The position numbers and the translations under genes are program-made. Positions 1 to 13,500 of a stretch of DNA of 64,000 bases are shown here, piece after piece (positions within the stretch are counted from its first letter, which is position 1; each line of letters starts with the position of its first letter). The notes beneath the pieces are model-generated. The model did no database searches. It saw only the letters and a program-made list of their open reading frames with translations, and had not been told where the DNA came from. Source of the DNA: Panopea generosa (taxonomy: Eukaryota > Mollusca > Bivalvia > Adapedonta > Hiatellidae); assembly GCA_029582155.1 (NCBI GenBank), contig CM055898.1, positions 31,807,919 to 31,871,918 on the forward strand, given 5' to 3'.

Positions 1-677
1 TCTGGCCAGTAACTTCTAAATCTCGTATTGGATAGCTTTATTTAGATCAGCATTGCTGAAATTTGATTGTTATTTTTCTAAAATAAAATAAGACACACAC
101 ACGTTTTTTTATTTAATCATAGTTTAATGTTAAACTAATATTTGAAAAAGAAGAAATATAATAAATTGATCACAAAAATACACAATTTGACATAACTTGA
201 ATATATACATAAAAGTATAAACTCTGAATAAAATTTCAATAAACACTTTTTTTTAAAAAAAAAAAACCAACAAAAAACGGACTATAATCCCCGTATGTGG
301 TAGTTTTAAACTTTATTTCGACTGTTTAAAATGTTCGTACAGCTTAGACAAGTCATGCCCGAAATCATACAGTATATAACCAGTACCAGGCATATGCAGC
401 TAAAGTGTCTTGTTTAAGAACACTACACATAGCCGTGATGGGAGGTCCTCGAATTATGATATCGATGCTCTATACTGGACCACACGCTTCACCACGTATG
501 TGGCTGTCTTTCGTCTTTGGATTCAAAAGATACTGTTAATAAACTATTGAATTGAATTGGTAAAGGTCTCGATTATTCGAGTTGCATGGGTCTAGGCCAG
601 TAATTCAATTTACGCACATATATTTAGATATAATCATATTTACTGAAACAAAAAAATATTCATTAAAATTTCATTTC

Positions 678-683
678 TTTATT
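678..683 (-). promoter_or_regulatory. Candidate polyadenylation signal AATAAA
   Basis: TTTATT on the plus strand reads AATAAA on the minus strand, about 430 nt downstream of the GTPase stop codon. In AT-rich DNA this hexamer is common, so the assignment is tentative. A similar motif near 309 is an alternative. Confidence 0.3.
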
Positions 684-767
684 TGGACTTAAACTTTTTT
701 TTAAAAACGGGAGTGATTGTTGAAATGTTTTCTATGTTTATTGCCAGTTTCTGATAACGAAAGTGCA

Positions 768-895
768 AGCAGCACTAGATCTATCACACGTGCAATTCCG
801 AATATACACTATTCCGAAACGCTAGATCCATCACACGTGCACATCCGAATATAAATTGTTTCCGAAACGCTAGATCCATCACACATATACATCAT
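768..895. repeat. Short minisatellite, about 52-bp unit, 2-3 copies
   Basis: Consecutive segments share CTAGATCCATCACACGTGCA followed by TCCGAATATA and a short spacer. There are three imperfect copies. Confidence 0.75.
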
Positions 896-1114
896 ATGAA
901 CCACAACTCACAAACACTAAACACATCACCGTATGTATGCACACTGGCTAACAAACACTATAACCTTGGCACGTATGCACCCTATGTGCACTGTTCTACA
1001 AATACTAAAAAAAAACATACGTCTACAACCGTCTTTACGCTTACTCGGTGAGTGTTGAACAAGTTTTTATCACGTAATTACCATTATTAGGAGTAAAGTA
1101 TTCACAGAAACATT

Positions 1115-1561
1115 TTATAATGTGGACGTTCGCGCTCTCCAGGTCCGCTCTGCAAAATTTCTCAAAGACTGACGGATTTGAAGTTTGGCTGCTACGGCTG
1201 GATTGGACATAAAGCGTGTCAACTTTTCTCGTTTTTTTATTATATGTCTTACTTCTCGACTAAGAGTCGAAAACACTTCTACAACACTGGAATGAGCCTC
1301 GCTGGCGGATGTTTCAAAGAAATACAAGCTGTATTCAGCACAAAGTCTCGACACATCCGTGTTTGAAACTTTACTGCGTTCTATAAGGTCTGATTTGTTT
1401 GCAACCAATCCGACTGGAAACCGATTCTCTTCTTTTATTTCATGAATGAATTCTATAATATCGCGTGCAGTTTCAAAACTGATACTGTCATTGATAGCGT
1501 AGACAACAACAACACAGTCTGCCCAATGAACTTGGTCCGCACTGACGTCATCTTTGCTTTT
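1115..1561 (-). CDS. Ras-like GTPase exon 4 (terminal; NKxD and SAK-type motifs, stop)
   Basis: The acceptor is atatttcag at 1570-1562. The exon encodes 148 residues and stops at TAA 1117-1115. It carries HWADCVVVVYAIND (beta-4), VANKSD (G4, which reads guanine) and ETSAS (G5), then a basic helix (REVRHIIKKREKLTR) and a tail rich in Arg, Ser and Thr that ends in Leu. No C-terminal prenylation cysteine is present, as in RERG-class proteins. The frame is continuous with exon 3 (phase 0). Confidence 0.92.
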   Translation of the reverse strand, partial: KSKDDVSADQVHWADCVVVVYAINDSISFETARDIIEFIHEIKEENRFPVGLVANKSDLIERSKVSNTDVSRLCAEYSLYFFETSASEAHSSVVEVFSTLSREVRHIIKKREKLTRFMSNPAVAAKLQIRQSLRNFAERTWRARTSTL

Positions 1562-4500
1562 CTGAAATATAATTGATAAACATTACATAAATAAACAGTT
1601 AACGCGTCTATGTTCAATGAAATAAACCAGGTATTACTTAAAAAGATAATTGCTTCTTTCATGATATTAGCTATCAAATCAAAGCATGTAAACTGTCCGC
1701 AATAAAAGGTATATCAGGCCGTTATCAGAACGAAGTACACGTGCAATGAGCGCCATAGCTATGCACATATTTTACCTTACATCCATGTAAAAAACTGGCA
1801 CTCACACTGTAAAAACATATTTTATTTCAAAAGTAGCATACATACGAGTATACATACAATGATAATAAATGATTGAAATGAAAGCAAAATGCTTATAGAG
1901 TATAACTCCTGTGTTGTTGTTTTTTTAAATTGGCAAAGTAGGCGGATTGATACATATACTGTAGTTATAGAGTATCACTCCTGTGTTGTTGTTTTTTAAA
2001 TTGACATAGTAAGTGGATTGATACATATTCTGTATTTATAGAGTATCACTCCAGTGTTGTTGTTTTTTAAATTGACATAGTAGGCGGATTGATATACATA
2101 CTGTAATTATAGAGTATCACTCCTGTGCTGTTGTTTTTTAATTTGACATAATAGGCGGATTAATACATATACTGTAATTATAGAGTATCACTCCTGTGTT
2201 GTTGTTATTTAAATTTACATAGTAAGCGGATTGCTACATACACTGTATTTATAGAGTATCAATCCTGTGTTGTTGTTTTTTTAAATTTACATAGTAAGCG
2301 GATTGCTACATACACTGTATTTATAGAGTATCAATCCTGTGTATTTTAAATTTACATAGTAGGCGGATTGATACATATACTGTATTTATAGAGTATCACT
2401 CCTGTGTGTTTTTTAAATTTATATAGAAGGCGGATTGATACATGTGCTGTATTTATAGAGTATAACTCCTGTGTGTTTTTTAAATTGGCATTGTAGGTAG
2501 ATTGATACATATACTGTTTTTATAAAGTATCAGTCCGGTGTGTTTTTTAAATTGGCATTGTAGGTAGATTGATACATATACTGTATTTATAGAGTATCAC
2601 TCTTGTGTGTGTTTTTATATTGGCATTGTATGTGGATTGATACATATACTGTATTTATAGATTATTACTCCAGTGTGTTTTTTAAATTTACATAGTAGGT
2701 AGATTGATACATATACTGTATTTATAAAGTATCACTCCTGTGTGTGTTTTTAAATTGACATTGTAGGTAGATTGATACATATACTGTATTTATAGATTGT
2801 CACACCTGTGTGTTTTTTAAATTGACATAGTAGGATGATTGATACATATACTGTATTTATAGAGTATCACTCCTGTGTGTGTTTTAAATTGACATTGAAG
2901 GTGGATTGATACATATATTGTATTGATAGAGTACAGTCCGGTGTGTTTTTTAAATTGACATAGTAGGCGGATTGATACATATACTGTATTTATAGAGTAT
3001 CACTCCTGTGTTTTTTTTAAATAGACATTGTAACTGGATTGCTACATATATTGTATTTAAAGAGTATCACTCCTGTGTGTGTTTTAAATTGACATTGTAG
3101 GTGGATTGCTACATATATTGTATTTATAGAGTACAGTCCGGTGTGTTTTTTAAATTGACATAGTAGGGGGATTGATACATATACTCTATTTATAGAGTAT
3201 CACTCCTGTGTTATTTTTAAATAGACATTGTAGGTTGAATGCTACATATATTGTATTTATAGAGTACAGTCCGGTGTGTTTTTTAAATTTACATAGTAGG
3301 CGGATTGATACATATACTGTATTTATAGAGTATCACTCCTGTGTGTTTTTTAAATAGACATTGTAGGTGGATTGCTACATATATTGTATTTATAGAGTAC
3401 AGTCTGGTGTGTGTTTTTAAATAGACATTGTAGGTGGATTGATACCTATACTGAATTTATAGAGTATAATTCCTGTGTGTTTTTAAATTGACATGGTAGG
3501 TGGATTTATATATATACTGGATTTATAGAGTATCACTCCTGTGTTGTTGTTTTTTAAATTGACATAGTTGGCTGATTGATACATATACTGTATTGCTAAA
3601 GTATCACTCCTGTGTTGTTTTTTAAATTGACATCGTTGGCGGATTGATACATATACTGTATTTATAGAGTATCACTCCTGTGTGGTTTTTAAATTTACAT
3701 AGTAGGCGGATTGATACATATACTGTATTTATAGAGTATCACTCCTGTGAGTTTTTTAAATTGACATCGTTGGCGGATTGATACATATACTGTATTTGTA
3801 GAGTATCAGTCCGTTGTGTTTTTTAAATTTACAAAGTAGGCGGATTTATACATAAACTGTATTTATAGTTTATCTCTCCCGTGTTTTTTTTTTAAATTTA
3901 CATAGTAGGCGGATTGATACATATACTGTATTTATAGAGTATCACTCTTGTGTGTTTTTTAAATTTACATCGTTGGCGGATTGATACATATACTGTATTT
4001 ATAGAGTATCACACCTGTGTTTTTTTTTTTAAATTGACATAGTAGGCGGATTGATACATATACTGTATTTATAGAGTATCACTCTTGTGTTGTTGTTCTT
4101 TAAATTGAAATAGTTGGCGGATTGATACATATACTGTATTTATAAATATCACTCCTGTGTTGTTTTTTAAATTGACATAGTAGGCGTAGTGATACATTTA
4201 CTGTATTTATAGAGTATCACTCTTGTGAGTTTTTTTAAATTAACATAGTAGGCGGATTGATACATATACTGTATTTATAGAGTATCACTCCTGTGTGTTT
4301 TTTAAATTGACATAGTAGGCGGATTGATACATATACTGTATTTATAGAGTATCACTCCTGTGAGTTTTTTAAATTGACATAGTAGGCGGATTGATACATA
4401 TACTGTATTTATAGAGTATCATTCTTGTGTGTTTTTTTAAATTGACATAGTAGGCGGATTGATACATATACTGTATTTATAAAGTATCACTCATGTGTTG

Positions 4501-7500
4501 TTGTTTTTTATGTTGACCTAGTTGGCATATTGATACATATACTGTATTTATAGATTATCACTCCTGTGTTGTTGTTTTTTAAATTTACATAGTACGCGGA
4601 TTGATACATATATTATATTTATGGAGCATCACTCCAGTGTGTGTTTTTAATTTACAAAGAAGGCGGATTGATTCATATACTGTATTTATAGAGTATCACT
4701 CCTGTTTGTGTTTTTAATTGACATAGTTGGTGTATTAATACTTATACTGCAATTATAGAGTATCATTCCTGTGTGTGTGTTTTAAATTGACATAGTAGGC
4801 GTATTAATACATATACTGTATTTATGGAATCTCACTCCTGTGTGTGTTTTAAATTGACATCGTAGGCGGATTGATACATATTCTTTATTTATACAGTATC
4901 ACTCCGGTGTGTTTTTTAAATTTACAAAGTAGGTAGACTTATACATATATTGTATTTATAGAATATCAATCCTGTGTTTTTTAAATTTACATAGAAGGCG
5001 GATTGATACATATACTGTAATTATAGAATATCACTCCTGTGTTGTTGTTTTTTTAAATTTACATAGTAGGTGAATTAATACAATTACTGTATTTATAGAG
5101 TATCACCCCTGTGTGTTTTTTGAATTTACAGAGAAGGTGGATTAATTCATATACTGTATTTATAAAGTATCACTCCTGTTTGTGTTTTAAATTGACATAG
5201 TTGGTGTATTAATACATATACTGTATTTATAGAGTATCACTTCTGTGTGTTTTTTAAATTTACATAGTAGGCGGATTGCTACATATACTGTATTTAAGCA
5301 TTCTTAAACTTAATTATTATACAAGCAAGAAGGACAATAAATAAACAAAGGACGTTGTATATTAACATTGTCAAGTAGACAAATAGAGGTTATTCATAAA
5401 GCTATTCGAAATTACGTATAAAGCGATGAATCCCATTAAAACCTCTGAAATAGCCAACTTGTGGAATCAAACTGAGAACATTTCTGATATGTCCGTATTG
5501 TAATTTGAATATTTCTGCAAGAAAATGTGGAAATCTTTGTTAAACTTGTTATAAGTTTGAGTCTGATTCGGAGGATTTGATAATACAAATAGAGAAAATA
5601 GGCTATGCAAAGTTTGTGCCATGAATGCCATTGAACCTGATTATCATCTTTTACTATATTGCCAAAAATAGCATAGCATTAGGGAATTATACTTCATTAG
5701 TTCATCATGGGACACAAAGCCAGAAACTTGCAAAGATTATTTCAGATAAGAAAATGATTTAAAAATTGTACCTTTTGTAAGCTTTTGAGATAAGAAAACC
5801 AGCACTAGAACGATGTTAAATAATAACATTTGATGGAGTAATTGCTTGAATCTCAAACATGTTCGGTTATTTAAAGGAAATTTATCAGGAGAAAACGCAA
5901 TAAATGTCTTAATAACATAATATAATTATTATAATGGATAAAATATCTCATGATCATTGATGAATAAAATCCGAGTGGTTTGGTATGTCAAACCCGTTAA
6001 AACGTGACAAAAATCAATATTTAAGTCGGAATGTTAAACTTGAAACGTAATACCCAGTCTTAAAAAATAGACAACACTTAAATACTATTTGCCGTCATTC
6101 TGACTATTTCTAAGAAGAACCTGAAAACTGTTTAACGGATCAAACTGAAATCCAAATTAAATTACGCGACTCATTTCATATGTCATAAAATATGATGCAA
6201 TATCAAACGGGAAATCTAATTTAGTCCAACCTAAGTGGGTAGCCCAAATTAGGAAATTCCTTTTCAGTTTATTATTTTAGCATGTTTAAATAGATATCCT
6301 TTTGGTAATGCGGGGTTTGTGAGTATATATAGCCATGATAAATTGGAAAAAAATGTTTTTAGTCAATTTTAAAAGTCTGAAAAATCCTGATAAATTCCCT
6401 TTAATCATTTAAACTGCTTGTGTTGATGTTATTTTAATATATTTTTTGTTTGCTATTTTGAAGGTTGTGGCCAATTTTAATTTTTTTCGTAGTATTGATG
6501 AATTAAGGCTCAGGTAGTTTTTAAAATGATATTTATTAAACGATACATGCATATCATTTATTTAATGAAAACTATACTGCAGTTATCCTATATCCTATAG
6601 TCGGTCCATTGCAAACAAAGAACGTTGTATCAGAAGGTCGTAGTAAGGTGACAGTGTATTTGATCACCATAAAACGTTCAGCCAAGGAGTCGAATACAAG
6701 GAACTGTATATTAGTCCGCTGTGTAAAGGAAACATATCAAGTACTTGCAATGAACATCACTGCTGGTCATATAAGTGATTTGCATGCCGATAGCATACGA
6801 AAAATGGTAAAGTCGACAGATTGCTTTACATCTAGGGTTATAGATATGTACAATCGACACAAAATAAAGTTTTTTGTATCTATGAAAGAAGAGAAATATA
6901 TATGGATCGCGAAAATTGAGTGTAATGAGAGGTAGATTGTAGATGTCAATACAGAAATATCGCATAAATGTAGATACATGTCCTTTCCATGAACTCATCT
7001 AGAATGTTTTTACATATAAACACTTATTTCAGTATTTTTCGAACATTTTCCTTATAGTTATTTCATTTTTGAATGTAGATTATCAACTGAATTAGAAATG
7101 CCGAATAAACTTTGTTTTGCCGATGTTTTTTTATACAATTATTATTTACCTCATTCAAAATCTCTGTTTCTTGTTTACCACCAAGAACATTTCTTTCAGG
7201 TTTAATACGTGTATTTGATGATTATTATGGTTATGCACGTTGGATTGATGGTAATTAAGTCAGATGCCCGTGGAGAGTTTTATCTATTACCTGCAGTTTT
7301 GGCAACTGGTTACTACTGCTGTATAAATAGAGAGCGATGTTACCTGTATGTTTGTTGAAGCTCACTCTTTCATTTTATCATACAGTTTATTCAAATAAAG
7401 AAGAACGAGCTAATGCGTCGGTAATTAGAGATACGCCTCTGGTGTTTTTAGTCGTTTAAACGTAAGCTGAACAATCAATTCGTTCAGTAATTGAAACTGA

Positions 7501-10500
7501 TAAGTAACATTTCAGAGTGTTAAATTTTTGGAAGTTGATAGTTATCGTGGTATGGAAATGTCATTTACATATATTTTTTTTATATGGTTTAACGCCATTT
7601 TCAACACATTTCGGGTTATATATGGCATATCAAATTTTATGGGTAGAGGAAGACCTCAGAATGAAGCTGAGAAGAACCACCGTCCTTCTGCAATTCACTG
7701 GAAAATATTTCTCACATACTATTTTTGGAGCGGGACTCGAACTTACTAACATGTAATAAAACTGACATATTTTGTTTTTTGTTTTTTGTTTCTTGTTTTT
7801 GTTTATTTAGCAGAATATTGATTTGCCAACGCTTTATATGTTCAACACGGAAGTACATAAATGAAAAGTGTTGCTCTACAATTTAGTTTCCATTATTGCC
7901 ATTATTTTGTTTTTATCTCTATTACAAATAGTGTCATTTCAAAACGATTACAATCAATATTGTGTTCGAATGCTAAAAAGTCCACTGACACGACTACGAG
8001 TTACTGTATACAAAATTATTCACAAAAATATGAACGCTTTAAAACCTTAAACAAATTGTTTATTGTGAAATAAATTGATAACCTTAACCACTCATAGCAT
8101 CTGAAGTAAATGTCATTAAATTCAACATTAAACTAGCCTAATGTTTTTCATCACCCGAATAAAACTCAAAAATCGGCTTTTAATCCTTATATTTACATTA
8201 TATTTTCCAGCTATTTTAGAGAATACTATTACGTTATTTTTGCCAATTTTGATATGTAAAAAGCAAATTATACGCATTAAACCGCAAAGCCAATGTCATG
8301 AATGTAACGGCAACGTTGTCAACATACTGAATAAGTGCATGTATTTGTAAGACAACCTACGGTTAACGTCACGTGAAATTAACGGTAACGTGACGTCTTA
8401 CCAGCAAAACAAAATGCAAACTGGTCATTTTTAGCTCTGCCCAGCTACAAGTGTTTTTCATTGGGAAATGAAATATAGTTAATCTATATAGTTCATTAAA
8501 GCTGATGGCAATGGGAATGTAAATATACTAATTTATTTTAGCTCGATTGCGATGAAAGCTCAGAGCTTATATGAACTGCTTAAAAATTCGCTTCCTGGGT
8601 AGAACCAGTACTGAGTGTTGATTTATGAGAACCATCGGGTCGAGCTGGGGATCAAACCCGCAACATATGGTGTGAGCGGCCTACTCTCTATCTATTACAC
8701 TTCGGCTCCCGCTTTATGATTAGTACAAACACTAAACCGTACATAGTTTGATAGTCATTTTACAACAAGACATTATGACTTACGAGCAAAACAGGAATAT
8801 AAACAAAAACATTTTTATGGATTTTATTAAATACTCAATGGCGGAAATCAGTGTGACTATAAATTTTCTTACAATTCTTAACAAATGAAACAAAAAAATC
8901 AAAATGAGAATGTTTTAATAAAAAACTGATACGACTAAAATAAAACAGCATATTTACCAAATAATTTCTTTTGAAGAAGTGTGCTTTTCCGTATTACAAA
9001 ATATTTAAATTTACACTTTGCACTATTAGGCATATTGCATATATTCTCAGACTTAAACAATTGGAAAGTTTTAAACATGCCATAATGTCTTCTTAAATAA
9101 GGTTTAATGTACTTTTTCTTAGACAGTAATTCATTTAACATTTACACATAAAATGGAATTCATCTTCTAGCACAGAACATACAGAACATGCCCTATTTAA
9201 GTATGAAAAACAATAAACTATTTGAAATATAAACAACTTTCATAGAAATTACATTTCTTCCAAAATCCTATTTCCTCAAGAAAAAAACTTAACCGACTTA
9301 AAGGTTGGATAGAATATAAGAAAATACCTGACCAACAGAAGACGTATTATTCAAAGGACATTTATATCAATGCTTCGAAGAGGAGCATGGCCACAATTAA
9401 TATAAAATAAATATAATACGTACACTGTATAGGTAGAAATGAAGTGACAACAAGGGAGCGATCAGTAGCAAAGGATGTCACTGGGGGGACATAACCCTGG
9501 TTAATAGGTGAACCCGAACAAACTCTTCCCCCGATAGCTCATCTTAAGACAGAGACAGTAATCATGTATCCAATTTGAAGCCTGTTTACATTCATTTTAG
9601 CATTCTAACAACAAATTTCCCTTTAGATATTATAAATGGGATTTAACGTCACTTTCTACCCATTTCATGCTAATTTTGGTATATCCAGTATAACTGGTGG
9701 AGGAAGACGTCAGAATGAATCTTAATACAACCACCGTCCTTCCGCAAGTAATTGGCAAGGTATTGGCAAACTTCTCAGTCGACCCCAAGACCTTAACTAT
9801 GAGAGGTAAGTGATCTTGAGACGGCACTTTTTTACCATTATATCATATATTTTCTTCGTCATGTAATTTATATTTAATATGTCCTAAATCGTATTCTCAT
9901 TTCTGAAACTATTCTAGTGAAAGTCAATTACTCCTTTGGTATAATCGTACGGACGAAGAATGAATTAAGATGCCACACCAATTTAAAAATCATAATATGT
10001 CTACTATTTCTTTTCTCTCACATTGTTGTGTCAGAAATAGAAATTTTGTCACGTGACCAAACTTTCAAGACGTTGATTAATTAATGCAGTTGTTTTTGTA
10101 CAAACAACTCTAGCAACAATTTCCAACAGTAATTAATAATCTTTGTTTGAAATATTTTGAATTCGAAAACGTTGTAATTGATATGTTTACTAAAACATAC
10201 TCAGATTTAGATGCATGAACGTATTACACATAGTTTCAGTTACATTTACATTTTGAAACCATAAATGTAAAGGTTATACCATATACTCGAAGAAAACATT
10301 GGAATGTGTGTGTTCTGTATCATTTTCTTGAATAGGTATCTGCAATGGAATCTTTATGACATTTATATGGCATTATAAACCTCAACAAATTAGCTCTTTA
10401 TGTTCATATGAACGTAAATGTTATCTCATATTTGTCGGAAGAAACATTAAAGCAAATATTTCAATGTCATTTCCTTAAATACGTATATGCAATGGATTTT

Positions 10501-13500
10501 TATAACTATCATATGACACTTTCGTTTTAATATCAACAATTTAGTTTTCAATTGATACAATGAAAAACAACTCCTATGAACGTAGATGATGTCTCATATG
10601 TCGGATAAAACACTGAAATAAGTGTTTCAATGTCATTGCCTTTTACCAGTGTATACTAGATAATTAATAAGATTTAAATGCAGTTTTTTCTCTCAATATA
10701 TATTTACTTAAATACTCTGCTTTGATACAGGCGCCCGATAATATCGCTTCCCGTGTACGCGTGGTATAATGTATTTATTGGCAATAGTACCACCATCGGA
10801 AACAGGAAAAAAATGTCAGTATATATAGAATCCTTATTTCTACTTCTTTGAAACTGCATTTTCCTTATTTTAATGCTCATTTTTTTGAATGTCAGTATTG
10901 ACGTGTTTTAAACATTTTAAAAGCATTGTCATGTTTAAATTAAGAATTAAGAAAAAAAATGAAGCTTGGAAAATGGGGTATGAATACATGATTTCGGAGA
11001 TCTACTTTCACTTTCTCAAGTGTACACACTGAGCAGAACAAAAATCTCTTATATGACACATGACCCCTACTTTTTTCATCATATTTTTGTAGTGCAGAGG
11101 TGGACAAACAATAAAGTGTAGGTTCCACTTCTTTCATTTTGGTCTCTCTATGAATGGCCTACAAACTGTTTTTATTTATCATAGAACAGAGAACAAAGTT
11201 ACTGATGGGCTTACACCTTTAAACATACAATGATTCCTGCACACACACTCGATAAACGTTTGGCACATTGTTTAATTTAATAATCCATAATTTGGGAAAT
11301 ATATATTATAAACCGATGCTCAAAAAGGTACCTGATTAAGAACATAATTAAAAATAACTTGGATCTTAAGAACTGGCAGTTTCATATACATTTTGTAGCT
11401 CCGTAATATATGTAAGATAATACGTGAAGTACCAGTATGCCATTTGTTTCACATTGGATTTGCATTAAAGACGTCATGTATTTACTCATATAATGAAGTT
11501 GCAGACGTCAATCCCTTTTTAATGATACGCGCCAATTAAAGGATTGTTCGTGTTTGGTATACGTTAATTAGAGGTTTTAAAAATAGTTTTGTTTAATTTG
11601 CTAATGTTGGAAAAAATTAATATTACTGAAATAATGTGTGTTTTTTTTCCAAATTAATTTTAACTTATATGCTAGGGATTGTCTAGTAAGTGTTACGTGT
11701 TTTTTTCTCCAAAATATTATTGTTTACATGTGTTAATTTCTCGTTTCGCGTTGTATCCTCTTATTATTTGTTAAATAGCATAATTCAGATGACCTTTATT
11801 CTATTTTTATCACGATTAATTTATATGACTGGGATGAAAAAAATATTAATGTTTTAAAACAAAGCACATGGCACTGAATTAATACAAGAATTGCAATTAT
11901 CTGCATAATAACAGTCTATGTGATTTTGGATGCACAATAAAAAGTAAATATTGCATATTTGTGACGACGGGGGAAGAACGAGATTGGTAGCACCCAATAA
12001 CCAGGTTTAAGCTAACGGAAGTAACGTCATTTGCTACGGGACCGTTCCATCCCAGTGAGATTGCGTCTGTTGTCAATTCTGTTCTATAGTTTGTTCAGCT
12101 CACAAATGATATGTAGAAACTAGAAGACACAATAATGTTGCTGACGAAAATAGAATATGAATTATTTGTGTATCTGGAGATTTGAAGCTGAATACCATGT
12201 ATGCATGGAATGTTCCTATTTAGAAGATCTACGCAGTGAATACGTTTTCTATATTTTAATTGATTCTAACATAAATTTAAATTCATTTTACAGATTAATG
12301 AGTATAACAAATGAACAAAAATTAAAAGCACTATGTAAATTTATTTTTGAAGTATCTAATAAAAGTAATTTATTTTTTCAAATCACTTAATATGTAAACA
12401 AATGCAAATCAATTGTTATCTATCTATTAGTATACGTTTTATATTTGTAACACTGTTGTCAGTTTTCACTATATATGATATAAATGTTATTATGTATTAT
12501 GGGCCGGATGCCTAGATTGCTTAATAAAACATTTGTCATTTGTTAATATGGTAATTAGTCCGTATCTTAATTGTATCCCTACTGCTGTGTTGCCTATACC
12601 ATTAAACACTACGTCTCCTGATGGTTATATGTGTGTTTGTTTTGGATTTTACAGCCGTTCGGTACGGTAGAGTACGAACAATATTTCATTGCAACTGCCT
12701 GCAATACCATTCATATTTGAATATAAATAAAATCGAAATCATGAGAATAAAGAAGAGATGAAAATAAACGCCCTTCGGTAATGGAATATCTAGTTTTATG
12801 ATAGTTGCTATAAAATTCAATTAAAAGATAAAAAGTGAAAAAATTCTACATCCATTTAATGGGTGTAAACTGCTTTATGACATTTTCTGAAAACAACTAA
12901 AAGATAAATCAATGTTGCACCCTGCCGTGCAGTAATTGTTTGCGTACATTAGATGAATGTTCCATTATGCAATAAGTATATCACGAAGCGGTGCATACCA
13001 ATTTCATTTCTTATAGCGTGTCAGTTTCTGACAAACAGAGTTTCCGTATACGCCGATCCCAGATGTACTTTCGATAAATTTGCTAAGCAAAGTGGTGGTC
13101 GAAAAAAAATGATGAGAATCGTAAAACGTTGACAGGCACTTGCATTAATACTTCTCTACAAAGAGCAAATATTGCTGTTTTGTGTTCGGTAGTATATATT
13201 GTTTTATTGCTTTCTCATCCGCAATGTCAAGATAAGTATTGAATAGTTTTTCTTCGTATAAACTGTAATTAATGCTTTTAGCATAGTCATGTTTTAGTGC
13301 AGGTGGCGATGAAAGTTGTTTTAAAGCATTAAACATAATGCTTGCGGTAAAGAAAATATTAAATGAAATTATTATGTTAATGCCTTTATGGTCATTGCTT
13401 TAACTTATTTCTTATTTCGATTGATTTCGATACGTTTAAAATAGTATAAAGAGATAAATGTAAGTGAATTAATACCGTTATACTGTTCATGGTAATGTTC

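Larger units (their letters stand above)
1..1114. other. 3' flank/UTR side of the GTPase gene
   Basis: No coding signal was seen here. It contains the presumptive 3' UTR of the minus-strand GTPase, an A-rich tract near 240-270 and a short minisatellite at 768-895. Confidence 0.5.

Noticed and set aside
1453..1677. 74-codon minus-strand frame
   Set aside because: It is out of frame with the GTPase exon it overlaps and spans the intron 3 acceptor.
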